Assembly (NCBI GenBank): GCA_903866275.1
Contig: CAIPMU010000019.1
Coordinates: forward strand, 1-34,762
Source of the DNA: Vampirovibrio chlorellavorus
GTDB taxonomy: Bacteria > Cyanobacteriota > Vampirovibrionia > Vampirovibrionales > Vampirovibrionaceae
Direction: 5' to 3'
Length of the DNA stretch: 34,762 bases
Position 1 is the first letter of the stretch; each line of letters opens with the position of its first letter. Below the pieces are notes generated by a model, which did not search any database, was not told where the DNA came from, and worked only from the letters and a program-made list of their open reading frames with translations. Shown here piece after piece: positions 23,602-32,359 of the stretch. A program made the translations under genes and the position numbers.

Positions 23602-23726
23602 ACTTTTTTAGGACAGCTGCCTTTTAGAACAGGGTTTCGTCCAAGCCGATACGACAGAGGGGAATGGAATCCACGGTCAAACCGGGCGCTTGCGCTGAGC
23701 CAGTGGCCTTTGCAGGCAGGGAGGCT

Positions 23727-23753
23727 TTGCCTGAAGCACTTTGGCTGTATAAT
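23727..23753 (+). promoter_or_regulatory. Candidate lpxI promoter
   Basis: TTGCCT (23727-23732) and a perfect TATAAT (23748-23753) are 15 bases apart, and the -10 is followed by AGAG. It lies about 55 bases before the chosen lpxI start and supports trimming the longer ORF, whose upstream part would span this promoter. Confidence 0.5.
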
Positions 23754-23808
23754 AGAGTTTACTTTTCTGTTTACGAATGGTAAGACTGCGCGTGACTCTG
23801 GAAACGAC

Positions 23809-24747
23809 ATGGCCCTGATGAATCCACTATCCCATAGCAATAAGGCGGAAGCCCCCTCTAAATTCGAGTTTTCCAGTCTGTCCTCCGGATTTTCGAATGT
23901 GACCCGGATTGGACTGATTGCAGGCGAGGGACAGTTGCCCCTGTATGTGGCCAAGAATGCACGCATTCAGGGCATTGATGTGGTGCCGTTCATGGTTGGC
24001 AAGGACAGCAGCAAGCTGCGCGACCTGTGCAAGCATAAAGGGCACCGGATTGTCCCCGGCCTGGTGGGACGAACGCTGGACATGCTGCTGAAAGAAAAGA
24101 TCACGCATCTGGTGTTTGCAGGCAAAGTGGACAAATGGGTCCTCCTGAAAGACCCCCGCATTGATTCGATTGCCGTCGAGGCCATTCGTCAGTTTTCCCG
24201 GATGAATGACGATGCGATTATGCTCTGGTTGATTGACCAGCTGGAACAGCGTGGCATTCAGGTGCTGCCTCAGGCGGATTTCCTGCGGGAGCTATTCCTG
24301 CCGGAGCGCCTTCTGACGAAACGGGCACCACAGGAGTGGGAGTTGCGAGACGCGCGCTACGGCTTTGAAATGGCCAAGGAAATGGGCCGTCTGGATATTG
24401 GGCAGAGCATCGTGGCGCACAGCGGCATGATTCTGGCGGTGGAAGCCATTGAAGGTACGGATGAGTGTCTGAAGCGGGCGGGCAAAGTCTCGGGTCGCAA
24501 GGGTGGCGTGGTCGTCAAGGTGGCCAAACCCGATCAGGACCCCCGCTTTGATATTCCCACGGTGGGTCTGCGCACCCTGAAAACCATGCGTAAGGCCGGC
24601 CTGCACATGTTGGTCACCGAGGCCAACCGAACCCTTTACCTCGAACCGGAAGAGATGATCGCCTTTGCCGATCGGCATCGGATGATCCTCTGGTCCACCG
24701 CCAATCCGGGCACACCCGGTCAGTCTGCCGAAGCCAGCCGGATTTAA
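23809..24747 (+). CDS. lpxI: UDP-2,3-diacylglucosamine pyrophosphatase LpxI
   Basis: The product has 312 residues from the ATG at 23809, slightly longer than the usual ~270 because of a ~35-residue polar N-terminus. LpxI (DUF1009) cleaves UDP-2,3-diacylglucosamine to lipid X in lipid A synthesis, replacing LpxH. The N-terminal domain shows IGLIAGEGQLPLYVAKNARI and HLVFAGKVDKW. The catalytic C-terminal domain shows IGQSIVAHSGMILAVEAIEG, TDECLKRAG, GGVVVKVAKPDQDPRFDIPT and VGLRTLKTMRKAGLH, with the acidic residues expected to bind metal. A longer ORF to 23710 overlaps the likely promoter. lpxB follows after 53 bases and uses this product. Confidence 0.93.
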   Translation: MALMNPLSHSNKAEAPSKFEFSSLSSGFSNVTRIGLIAGEGQLPLYVAKNARIQGIDVVPFMVGKDSSKLRDLCKHKGHRIVPGLVGRTLDMLLKEKITHLVFAGKVDKWVLLKDPRIDSIAVEAIRQFSRMNDDAIMLWLIDQLEQRGIQVLPQADFLRELFLPERLLTKRAPQEWELRDARYGFEMAKEMGRLDIGQSIVAHSGMILAVEAIEGTDECLKRAGKVSGRKGGVVVKVAKPDQDPRFDIPTVGLRTLKTMRKAGLHMLVTEANRTLYLEPEEMIAFADRHRMILWSTANPGTPGQSAEASRI

Positions 24748-24800
24748 CCCAATCGCCCACAGTAGCCACAGTCTGAAAGTCAGGGGATTACAGAGAGAGT

Positions 24801-25982
24801 ATGAGCGCGAACCCTTCAACCAAACGGTTATTTATCCTCACCGGGGATTATTCCGGGGACATGCATGCGGGTAACGTGGTCAAGGCGCTGCGTGAACAAC
24901 AACCCGATCTGGAAATTGCCGCCGTGGGCGGCCAGCATCTTCAGGCCCAGGGGGTTCAGCTGATTAGCGATCAATCCCGCATGGGGCGGGTGGGGGCGGG
25001 TAGCCTGCTGGGAGCGCCCTACCATTACTTTTTGGGTCAGCGCATTTTAAAGTTTCTGGAAGAATTTCGCCCCACTGCGGTTTTGCTCATCGACTACGGG
25101 GTGTTTAACCTGTACATGGCCCAGCAACTCAAAAAGCGCGGTATTCCGGTCTATTACTTCATTCCGCCGCAAGTGTGGGCGACCCGCAAAGGCCGCATCA
25201 AAAAAATCAAGGCCTTTGTGGACCATGTCTTCTGTATCTTTCCCTTTGAGGAAAAACTGTATCAGGAGCACGGCATTCCCGTGACCTATGTGGGGCATCC
25301 GCTCGTCGGCCAGTTGCCACCGCCTGCCAACCGGGAGGCCTTCTGCAAGGAGCACGGCCTGAAGCAGAACGTCCCCATTGTGGGCCTGTTTCCGGGCTCT
25401 CGCAAAATGGAAATCGATTATCTCCTCAAGCCCATCATTCAAAGTGTGCCCATTATGCAGCGGGAGGCTCCCCATGCGGAGTTCGTGGTGGCGCAAGCCG
25501 GTTCGCTAGACCCAACGTTTTTCCAGCAACGTCTGGATGCCGCCCTGGAGAGCGTGCCTCACTACAATCGCCCCAAGGTTACCGTGGTCCAAAACCAGAA
25601 TCACGCCCTGCTCAGTGTCTCGGACGTCACCGTGCTGGCTTCGGGTACCGTCACGCTAGAGGCGGCGCTGTACCGCACCCCCATGATTCTGATCTACAAA
25701 CTGCACCCGCTGGTTTATCAAATCGCCATTCGGATTATGTACCTGCCCTGCATGGGGTTGCCCAATATTCTGACGGACATGAAACACCCCATCGTGCCAG
25801 AACTCTGGCAGGATGCAGCCAACCCCAAAGGCATCGCCGAAGCGGTTAAACCACTGTTTGACGCCACTACGCCGCAATGGATCCGTCAAAAAGCAGGCTT
25901 TGAAAAGATCAGAAAAGACATGGCGGTGGGCGACGCACCCCAAAACGTGGCCCGTGCGCTGTTAGCACTCATGAACGCCTAA
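24801..25982 (+). CDS. lpxB: Lipid-A-disaccharide synthase
   Basis: The 393-residue GT19 glycosyltransferase joins lipid X and UDP-2,3-diacylglucosamine into the tetra-acyl disaccharide precursor of lipid A. It shows LTGDYSGDMHAGNVVKAL (the family's GExSGD-like start), AAVGGQHLQAQG, the central ALLIDYGVFN equivalent (VLLIDYGVFNLYMAQQLKKR), VYYFIPPQVWATRKGRIKKI, VGHPLVGQLP and LFPGSRKMEI. The donor-site segment is VTVLASGTVTLEAALYRTPM. Length is typical. GAGAGAGT precedes the ATG. Together with lpxI it shows that the cell makes lipid A; the other lpx genes are outside the window. Confidence 0.95.
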   Translation: MSANPSTKRLFILTGDYSGDMHAGNVVKALREQQPDLEIAAVGGQHLQAQGVQLISDQSRMGRVGAGSLLGAPYHYFLGQRILKFLEEFRPTAVLLIDYGVFNLYMAQQLKKRGIPVYYFIPPQVWATRKGRIKKIKAFVDHVFCIFPFEEKLYQEHGIPVTYVGHPLVGQLPPPANREAFCKEHGLKQNVPIVGLFPGSRKMEIDYLLKPIIQSVPIMQREAPHAEFVVAQAGSLDPTFFQQRLDAALESVPHYNRPKVTVVQNQNHALLSVSDVTVLASGTVTLEAALYRTPMILIYKLHPLVYQIAIRIMYLPCMGLPNILTDMKHPIVPELWQDAANPKGIAEAVKPLFDATTPQWIRQKAGFEKIRKDMAVGDAPQNVARALLALMNA

Positions 25983-26008
25983 TCGATTCCGCTCGGTCAG
26001 CTCCTCTT

Positions 26009-27841
26009 TTAAGGACCGGCTATCGGTTTTGTCCCGGCCTCAGACCGTTCGGGGCGGGCAACCACCCGATACAGATGGCGATTTTTATGCTGCGATGACA
26101 GCCATTGAACCTGCACGGGCACAAATTGTACAAGGCGATGGTAGTGTTGCCCAATAAAGTCCTGCAGCACAGGCAAGTTTTGATCCTTGAAGAAGTATAA
26201 AATCTGGGGATTATCGAAAGAGGCCGGAATCAGACCAGCCCCATTGGCCACACCGAACTGTTGCAACCGGGCATAAAAGGGGAGCGAGTGAATCAGCCAA
26301 CCCGGACCAATATCGGGTGCGGAAAGCGGCATAGGGTCCAGCGGGTCAAAGCTGCTCACCGGGATCACACTGGACTCTCGCAAAATATAATGCGTTGTCT
26401 GCAGCTGGTTAAACCCTGCCAGTAAGGCGCGAGTCTGTTTAACCGGGGCAGTCCAGGATTTCCAGAGGCGAACCGGCCCATTAAAAATCAGCAAGCTTGC
26501 AGCGGTGAACAGTAAAACCATGCGACTGACCGGCTGCAAGCGCCCGGAGGAACTGAACAGCCGCTGAACTGAAAAACCGGGAAGCGCCAATAAACTCAAG
26601 GCGCTCACCGTTATGACGGGGTAGGCTACCCGGTAGGGGAAGCGCAAAACCGCCTGCATCAGAAGGCTTTCCAGAAAGACAACGCCCAGGGCAAGCGCCG
26701 GAAAGCATCGAGCCGCACGGCTTGTCCCCATTTTTACAAATAGCAGGTACAAGCCAACACAGTAGAGGGTAAATGGAAAGTTGGACAGCCAGGTCTTCTG
26801 AAACGTCCGCAACATTGACGATAAGAGAGTGGCTGGCGTGAGCACTTCCTGTAGCCGAGCGCCCAGGGCTTGGGGCAAGAGCTGGCTCAGCGCGGTAATG
26901 CGGGCCTGAGAGAACACCTGATCATCCCAGTACAAAAAGCGCTCCAGCATCCCGAAGTCAGCCCGAGTCCAGCCTATGGAGCTAAGCCATTCGGGGTGGC
27001 GCTTGAGCAACTCGGTAAAGCCAAAGCCAAAAGCATTATTGCTTTGCACCACATAGTGAAGATAAGGAACCTGAGCAGCCGGATAATGCAGCCAGCCCTT
27101 CTCCAAAATCAGCCAGAGCAAAAGCGGCGCCAGAAAAACAAGCCCAAGGCGCATACCCTTGCGGGAGCAAACAGTCTTTCTGGCAGCCAGCATGCCATAA
27201 AGCAGCACCGGAAAGAGAAAGATCAGCGTCCCCAAACCCTCGGGACGAACCAGATACCCCACCGAAAAAATGCAACCAAAGCCTAAAACAGACCAGAACG
27301 AGTGAGACGACGGACTGACACCACCCGGTTCTGCAAGGGCATGGGCACCCGAATTCACCCCGATCGCACTTCGTGCCTGCTCCTGCCGATTCAGGATCGT
27401 CAACAGGCCCATCAGCCCAATACCCAGACTAAGGATACAGGTACAAGTGAACGTGATTTTCAGAAAAAATGGATAAAACAGTAAAATGACCACCCCGATT
27501 AAAACCCACTGAAGTTTGGCCGAGAGGCGTTGGGCCTGAGCCCAGTCTGAGGTGAGCATTAACAGAATGCCCAAATCAATGGTTAAAAGGCTGTAATGCA
27601 GGATTCCATACCAGCCAAAACTCGGAAAATGCCCATAGAGATAGAGCAGTAGCTCACAACACACCTTGGAAATCCAGGGGGCATATAGCCCATGCGTCAG
27701 GAGATATATAAAGCCAATGTCGTCGTTTTCCATAAAAACACGCGGAAACAGCAACAGGCTGAACAGGGCCACACTCAGAGCCAACCCGAAATATCGAACC
27801 ACGGAAAAAGCCTGAGGGAGCGCGCGAGACTGGGGGAGCAT
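26009..27841 (-). CDS. Large multi-pass membrane protein, possibly a GT-C glycosyltransferase
   Basis: The 610-residue protein has about ten or more membrane segments across residues 15-460 (for example YFGLALSVALFSLLLFP, LQWVLIGVVILLFYPFFL, VLGFGCIFSVGYLV) and a soluble C-terminal part (about 480-610). The first extracytoplasmic loop carries an acidic MENDDIG (Asp40, Asp41). This is the position where lipid-linked GT-C sugar transferases keep catalytic acidic residues. A large periplasmic C-terminal segment also fits that class. I cannot match it to a named family. The ATG at 27841 has only a weak ribosome site. It converges on lpxB, stops 26 bases apart, and its position amid lipid A and acyltransferase genes suggests envelope polysaccharide modification. 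Confidence 0.7.
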   Translation of the reverse strand: MLPQSRALPQAFSVVRYFGLALSVALFSLLLFPRVFMENDDIGFIYLLTHGLYAPWISKVCCELLLYLYGHFPSFGWYGILHYSLLTIDLGILLMLTSDWAQAQRLSAKLQWVLIGVVILLFYPFFLKITFTCTCILSLGIGLMGLLTILNRQEQARSAIGVNSGAHALAEPGGVSPSSHSFWSVLGFGCIFSVGYLVRPEGLGTLIFLFPVLLYGMLAARKTVCSRKGMRLGLVFLAPLLLWLILEKGWLHYPAAQVPYLHYVVQSNNAFGFGFTELLKRHPEWLSSIGWTRADFGMLERFLYWDDQVFSQARITALSQLLPQALGARLQEVLTPATLLSSMLRTFQKTWLSNFPFTLYCVGLYLLFVKMGTSRAARCFPALALGVVFLESLLMQAVLRFPYRVAYPVITVSALSLLALPGFSVQRLFSSSGRLQPVSRMVLLFTAASLLIFNGPVRLWKSWTAPVKQTRALLAGFNQLQTTHYILRESSVIPVSSFDPLDPMPLSAPDIGPGWLIHSLPFYARLQQFGVANGAGLIPASFDNPQILYFFKDQNLPVLQDFIGQHYHRLVQFVPVQVQWLSSQHKNRHLYRVVARPERSEAGTKPIAGP

Positions 27842-28008
27842 CCGTTCAATTCCAAGCCAATAATCTAAATCTGCTGATGTTACTTTAAAGCAAATCCGGA
27901 AGCGATGTCCAGGAAGACGGTCTTCATGGCAAAAGCCAGGAGTTGATCCATTTTAACAAAGGATACTGAACCACTCACATACGTTTTTTACAGCCCGTTT
28001 TAGCCGGA

Positions 28009-28203
28009 TTAAACCGCTTGCCCCGAACAGTAAATCTGCATCCCCGCCCAGAGCAGGGCAAAAAAGCGATGCATGGCTTCAGGCGCCAGCATCAGCGCCA
28101 ATAGCAGACACAGGCCACTCCAGAACAGGGGCATCAGATATTCCCCAGGCCATACTGGAATCGTCGGAAAGTGTCGTAAATCAGGGAGAACTTGAATACG
28201 CAT
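28009..28203 (-). CDS. Small membrane protein, 64 residues
   Basis: Starting MRIQVLPDLRHFPTIPVWPG, it has one or two hydrophobic segments (YLMPLFWSGLCLLLALMLA and FFALLWAGMQIYC). No family recognised. No strong ribosome site precedes the ATG. It sits 167 bases upstream of the large membrane protein on the same strand, so the two may be co-transcribed. Base use resembles its neighbours, which favours a real gene, but evidence is thin. Confidence 0.4.
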   Translation of the reverse strand: MRIQVLPDLRHFPTIPVWPGEYLMPLFWSGLCLLLALMLAPEAMHRFFALLWAGMQIYCSGQAV

Positions 28204-28585
28204 CGTTCATTCAATCTTTGAAATTCAGTTTTGGAAAAGGTTTGAGGGGTGAAGGTTGAGGGGTCAAACTTGTTGTTGTGCTTAGGCCTGCAAACTATTC
28301 AAAACATTCTGCTGCCCAAATGAATTGGCCCAAGGGTCGCTCTATATAATCAGAGTCCAAACAAAACCAAAATTGCCCCTTGGGCTAAAACTATATCGAT
28401 TCAGCTCCCCCCTTATCAAACAGCCTCTGAGGCAACAGGCGGAAGTCATGATGACTACATGGTTTGAAAACACCAGAATGGAAGCTGTCTCTGCCCAAAT
28501 CCGCAGAAAATACCGACCCGTCTCGCTCTAAAACGGTATACTAGACTCATCACATTCCCCAAATGGCCAGAATCAGGAGTGAGTG
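28204..28585 (+). promoter_or_regulatory. Gap with candidate promoter for the first acyltransferase
   Basis: No gene is supported in this 382-base gap. TATACT lies at 28537-28542 within GGTATACTAGACTC, about 45 bases before the start; the same signal precedes the paralogue at 29981. Near 28239-28267 there is an imperfect tandem repeat of GGTTTGAGGGGTGAA. No matching -35 is clear. Confidence 0.4.
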
Positions 28586-29836
28586 GTGGCGATCGAACGC
28601 CTCAAAAATGTATTAGCCCCGGACAAGGGGCTTGTCTCAGCGGACGGACGTCCGCCAGAATCGCTCTATTGGCCACAACTGGATGGTTTGCGTGCGCTCG
28701 CCTTTTTGCTGGTGTTTATGGAGCATCAGTCTCCCATCCCCATCACGCCTCAAATGGCTGCCATTCCTGGGCTACCGCCAGTCATCGCATTGATTTACCA
28801 GGCTATGCGCTGGGGCTGGCTGGGAGTCGATCTGTTCTTTGTCCTCAGCGCCTTCCTGATCACCACCTTGCTCTTGCAGGAACGCGAACGCTTTGGAACC
28901 CTCTCATTTTCCAGATTCTTTATCCGTCGGGCGCTGCGTATCTGGCCTTTGTATTTTGCCACGCTGGTGCTGGGATTTGCGGTACTACCCGCGCTGCAGT
29001 ATTACGAATTTCCCTGGGGTAGCCCGGAATGGAAGAGCATGATCTCCAGCTATCTGCCCGCCTATCTCATCTTTCTGGGCAACCTGAAGCAGGCTGTGGT
29101 TCAGCCAGCCCCATTGTCCTTTTTATTGGCGATTTCCTGGAGCGTGGCCATGGAAGAGCAGTTCTATGTTGTCTGGGGGCTGATACTCAAATGCTGTTTG
29201 CGACCCGCAGTATTGGGCTGGCTGATCACTCTGGGATTTCCGGCCACCCTGGGACTGCGCTGGCTGATCTATCTTCAAACACACCATCAGCGGGCATTCT
29301 ACTTTAACACCTTCACTCATCTGGACCCCATTCTGATTGGCGCAGGGCTTGCTCTGCTGATTCAATCGGGCAAATTGGGCCCTGCCCAACTGAAACGTTG
29401 GGGACCAGCCCTGATGGCTACCCCCCTTGCCCTGTTCGGGCTGCTGGTTCTTCTGGCGCCGCCATTAGAGCAGAGTCACGGTTCTATGGTGTTCATTTTG
29501 AGTCTGATTGCCTTGGGCGCAGGGATGTTTTTACTCGCCCTGTTGTATTGGGAGCCTGCAAAGCGCCTGTTTTCTCATCCGCTGCTGGTTTGGCTGGGAC
29601 AGCTGAGCTTTGGTCTCTATCTGCTGCACCCACTGGGCAAGGATTTAGGTCGTCTACTCACAATGTCTGTCTTTGAAGCGAATCTATCAGCTCACTTGCT
29701 ATTCGCCTGGGGGTTTTACCTGATGAGCTCCTTACTGGCCACCATCCTGCTGGCCTGGTTATCCTGGCATCTGCTGGAAAAACACTGCAATCGTTTACGA
29801 AAACATTTCATGAGAGTCCCTTCCGGTACCCCATGA
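28586..29836 (+). CDS. Acyltransferase family 3 (OafA-like) membrane protein, copy 1
   Basis: The 416-residue integral membrane O-acyltransferase probably adds acetyl or another acyl group to a surface polysaccharide or lipid A sugar. The family start is clear: YWPQLDGLRALAFLLVFMEH, followed by WLGVDLFFVLSAFLITTLLL and FFIRRALRIWPLYF. SWSVAMEEQFYVVWGL marks the conserved active-site loop, and FGLYLLHPLGK and the terminal helix LLEKHCNRLRKHFM follow. About ten membrane helices are expected. Two GTG codons (28583, 28586) are possible starts; the second sits 6 bases from AGGAG and is preferred. The next gene is a close paralogue. No SGNH extension is present. Confidence 0.93.
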   Translation: MAIERLKNVLAPDKGLVSADGRPPESLYWPQLDGLRALAFLLVFMEHQSPIPITPQMAAIPGLPPVIALIYQAMRWGWLGVDLFFVLSAFLITTLLLQERERFGTLSFSRFFIRRALRIWPLYFATLVLGFAVLPALQYYEFPWGSPEWKSMISSYLPAYLIFLGNLKQAVVQPAPLSFLLAISWSVAMEEQFYVVWGLILKCCLRPAVLGWLITLGFPATLGLRWLIYLQTHHQRAFYFNTFTHLDPILIGAGLALLIQSGKLGPAQLKRWGPALMATPLALFGLLVLLAPPLEQSHGSMVFILSLIALGAGMFLLALLYWEPAKRLFSHPLLVWLGQLSFGLYLLHPLGKDLGRLLTMSVFEANLSAHLLFAWGFYLMSSLLATILLAWLSWHLLEKHCNRLRKHFMRVPSGTP

Positions 29837-29980
29837 AGAATTCAGCCCTTAAAGGCACCGACATGACCGCCCAAATTCTAAACACCAAGACTATCAGACA
29901 CCTTTGAAAAGGTGACTTGGCATCATTGACCTCCAATAGGCCACAGAAGCTGAACCAGATTACAGACACTGATGATGCGG

Positions 29981-29986
29981 TATACT
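29981..29986 (+). promoter_or_regulatory. -10 box of the second acyltransferase, duplicated from the first
   Basis: CGGTATACTGGAGTC at 29978-29992 nearly repeats CGGTATACTAGACTC before copy 1. A TTACAG 15 bases upstream is a weak -35. A stem-loop CACCTTT-GA-AAAGGTG at 29899-29914 lies between the two genes. The second copy therefore probably has its own promoter. Confidence 0.45.
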
Positions 29987-30045
29987 GGAGTCTCTGAGAG
30001 TGTGTTAAGCGGGTTCGATAACTGTATCGTTCCAGGGAGTGAGTC

Positions 30046-31296
30046 ATGGCATTTCAGCCTGAACAGGCAGATGAGACACCCACTGACAAACCAGAACCTG
30101 TTCTGGTTCAGCCTCTCGAAGTGCTGTATTGGCCTCAGCTCGATGGGCTAAGGGCGCTCGCGTTTTTAATGGTCTTTTTGACCCACCAAACCCCTTTTCT
30201 GGTGTCTCCGGAAGCAGCAAGCATACCCGGAGTGATGCCGGTCGTTCTGCTGATCAACTGGATCATTGGATGGGGATGGATGGGCGTAGATGTATTCTTT
30301 GTGCTCAGCGCCTTCCTGATCACTACCCTGCTGTTGCGCGAACGGGCCCAATTTGGGAACATTTCCTTTCCCCAATTTTTCATGCGACGGATGTTACGCA
30401 TTTGGCCGCTCTATTTTTTGATTCTCCTGTTGGGGTTTTTCATACTACCCGCATGCCAATATTATCAATACCCTTGGGGAAGTCCTGAGTGGAAGGCCAT
30501 GATTTCCAGCTATTTACCGGCTTTTCTGCTGTTTCTGGGCAACATGAAACTGGCATTGCTCAGCAAAGCCCCTATAGCAGACTCCTTAAGGATTACCTGG
30601 AGTGTGGCGATGGAAGAACAGTTTTATCTGGTTTGGGGATTAATTCTGACCCGTGTTCAACAGCTAAAAACCCTGACCATGTTGATCATCATGCTCATTC
30701 CGTTTACCCTGCTGTTACGGTTATCGGTTTATTTTTCGTTCCATCATCCGTTTGCATTCTATTACAACCCCCTAACCCACCTGGATCCGCTATTGGTGGG
30801 TATTAGTATAGCCATCCTGTTTCATGCCAATAAATTGCCTGTGACACGGCTCGAATCCTGGGGGGCAGTGCTTTTTCTGGCACCGATTTTACTCTATTTG
30901 GGGCTGGGATTAGGGGCTCCCAACCTGGACAAAATGCACATCTCGATGGTTCTGATTATGTCTCTGAGCGCACTGGGAGCGGGAAGTTTTCTGTTGGCAC
31001 TACTCTATTGGCCGCCGGCGAAACGTTTATTCTCCATTCGACCGCTAATATGGCTGGGACGACTTAGTTTTGGGCTGTATCTGTTTCATCCGCTGGCCAA
31101 ACATCTAACGGATTCCCTGATCCTGGATGCCTACCGAACCGGCATAATCTCGGATCAAATTTTGGCATGGATACTTAGTTTGCTATGCGGCCTGATCACC
31201 ACCGTACTCTTCGCCTGGCTCTCCTGGCACCTCCTGGAAAAACACTGCAGTCGTTTACGAAAACATTTCATGAGAGTGCCTTCCGGCAGCCTTTGA
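30046..31296 (+). CDS. Acyltransferase family 3 (OafA-like) membrane protein, copy 2
   Basis: The 416 residues align along their whole length with the preceding gene: LYWPQLDGLRALAFLMVFLTH, WMGVDVFFVLSAFLITTLLL, FFMRRMLRIWPLYF, TWSVAMEEQFYLVWGL and LLEKHCSRLRKHFM. The middle is more diverged (AQFGNISFPQ, GLGAPNLDKMH), so the substrates may differ. The last ~55 bases are nearly identical between copies. AGGGAGTGAGTC precedes the ATG, close to the AGGAGTGA of copy 1. The pair is a tandem duplication; the product is likely another O-acylation enzyme of the envelope. Confidence 0.93.
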   Translation: MAFQPEQADETPTDKPEPVLVQPLEVLYWPQLDGLRALAFLMVFLTHQTPFLVSPEAASIPGVMPVVLLINWIIGWGWMGVDVFFVLSAFLITTLLLRERAQFGNISFPQFFMRRMLRIWPLYFLILLLGFFILPACQYYQYPWGSPEWKAMISSYLPAFLLFLGNMKLALLSKAPIADSLRITWSVAMEEQFYLVWGLILTRVQQLKTLTMLIIMLIPFTLLLRLSVYFSFHHPFAFYYNPLTHLDPLLVGISIAILFHANKLPVTRLESWGAVLFLAPILLYLGLGLGAPNLDKMHISMVLIMSLSALGAGSFLLALLYWPPAKRLFSIRPLIWLGRLSFGLYLFHPLAKHLTDSLILDAYRTGIISDQILAWILSLLCGLITTVLFAWLSWHLLEKHCSRLRKHFMRVPSGSL

Positions 31297-31673
31297 ATGA
31301 CTCAGGGCAACGAATCATAAATCCATCTATCAGTGGGGGGCAACCTGTAGCCAGCGAACACTGTTTGAAGGATTTTTCGCGATTGAACTCCTCCATGTCC
31401 CTGATGATTAATCACCCCTAAAAAGCTATTTTTACCGCGAATCCATCGCGCCAGCAAGCAAAATTGGGTATTTTATGACTCCTGCATTTTAGCTAAACTC
31501 CTCCATTTGCTGGAGTTTCATCAATCGAGGCAAAAAGAATTCAAGTCTATCCATTGCCTGCCGATACCTTGAATAACAAAGCTAAACAGGTTATGGCCGA
31601 GCCAATCAGCATGAATTGCTGTTTCACAGGCTAACAGGCTGTTGTGAACTTGAATCAACAGGAGGGGCAGGCG
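31297..31673. other. Gap after the acyltransferase pair
   Basis: Nothing gene-like in 377 bases. AACTCCTCCAT occurs twice (near 31386 and 31496). The second copy forms a short stem with GGAGTTT (AAACTCC 31495-31501, GGAGTTT 31512-31518). No terminator of standard form was found after copy 2. Confidence 0.35.
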
Positions 31674-31997
31674 TTGGCTATGGATAAAGGCTGGGTATCA
31701 ATCGGATTATGCAACTGTCTCACCCTGATGACGCTGGGGCATGTCTTTCAGGGCCTGGATCGTCAAAGCGGCTTAAACTCCATTGAGGCACTCCATCGTG
31801 CTGAACAGTCGCTGCGCGTGATTTGTGAAGAACAGGGCCTGCCCGCTAAAGGCATGACCTTGCAGGAGGCGACTGCACCCCAAGATCAACATTCGGTCTG
31901 GCGTTTCGATTTTCGATCCCCTTCCAGCGAAAAGCTGCTGAGCATTGAAGTGGATGAACAGGGCCATGCCCATGCGGCCAAACGAATCAAAGGTTAA
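31674..31997 (+). CDS. Small protein with PepSY-like C-terminal part
   Basis: The product has about 107 residues. A mildly hydrophobic N-terminus (GWVSIGLCNCLTLMTLGHVF) could be a signal or anchor. A helix follows (IEALHRAEQSLRVICEEQGL), then WRFDFRSPSSEKLLSIEVDE with a turn and a basic end (AKRIKG). The W.F.F ... I.VD..G pattern resembles a PepSY-type fold, a tentative call. TTG 31674 is suggested as start because GGAGGGG lies 6 bases upstream; ATG 31680 is also possible. Function unknown; a large stem-loop follows its stop. Confidence 0.5.
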   Translation: MAMDKGWVSIGLCNCLTLMTLGHVFQGLDRQSGLNSIEALHRAEQSLRVICEEQGLPAKGMTLQEATAPQDQHSVWRFDFRSPSSEKLLSIEVDEQGHAHAAKRIKG

Positions 31998-32008
31998 GCC
32001 GACATCGT

Positions 32009-32055
32009 TGCACCCCAGTCAAACCGGAATAGTCCGGAATTGACTGGGGTCTGCA
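32009..32055 (+). terminator. Long stem-loop after the small protein gene
   Basis: ACCCCAGTCAA (32012-32022) pairs perfectly with TTGACTGGGGT (32040-32050). An inner CCGGA/TCCGG and outer TGC/GCA extend it. No T tract follows, so it is not a textbook terminator. The rest of the gap to 32359 holds no supportable gene. Confidence 0.5.
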
Positions 32056-32359
32056 ATGCATCACTGAATGTAATGACTCTAAATTCCTGCATGTGGTGGA
32101 GTGGCTTTCATTCATTTGGATGACTCAGAGCCCTGGTATTAAAGGCTATTCTGTCAGTAGTGTGCCATTGAATGAGTTTCAAATCGAGCATTGCAAGGTT
32201 GTTCACCATTCTGGGAAAGCGGCACATGAGTGGATTGAGTCGCAGTATGCTCATTGGTTTTGCGCCAATCCAAAACCGGCAAAGTTATCCAAGAGTCTTT
32301 CCACACCAATCGGTGATCAGGGATTTCTGTGAGTGAACGATTCAGGGAAAGGTTAAACA

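Noticed and set aside
28325-28531. 68-codon plus-strand ORF before the first acyltransferase
   Set aside because: TTG start without a ribosome site and no protein-like pattern.
32093-32332. 79-codon plus-strand ORF before the PilP-like gene
   Set aside because: GTG start without a ribosome site and no hydrophobic or domain pattern; kept only as a remote possibility.
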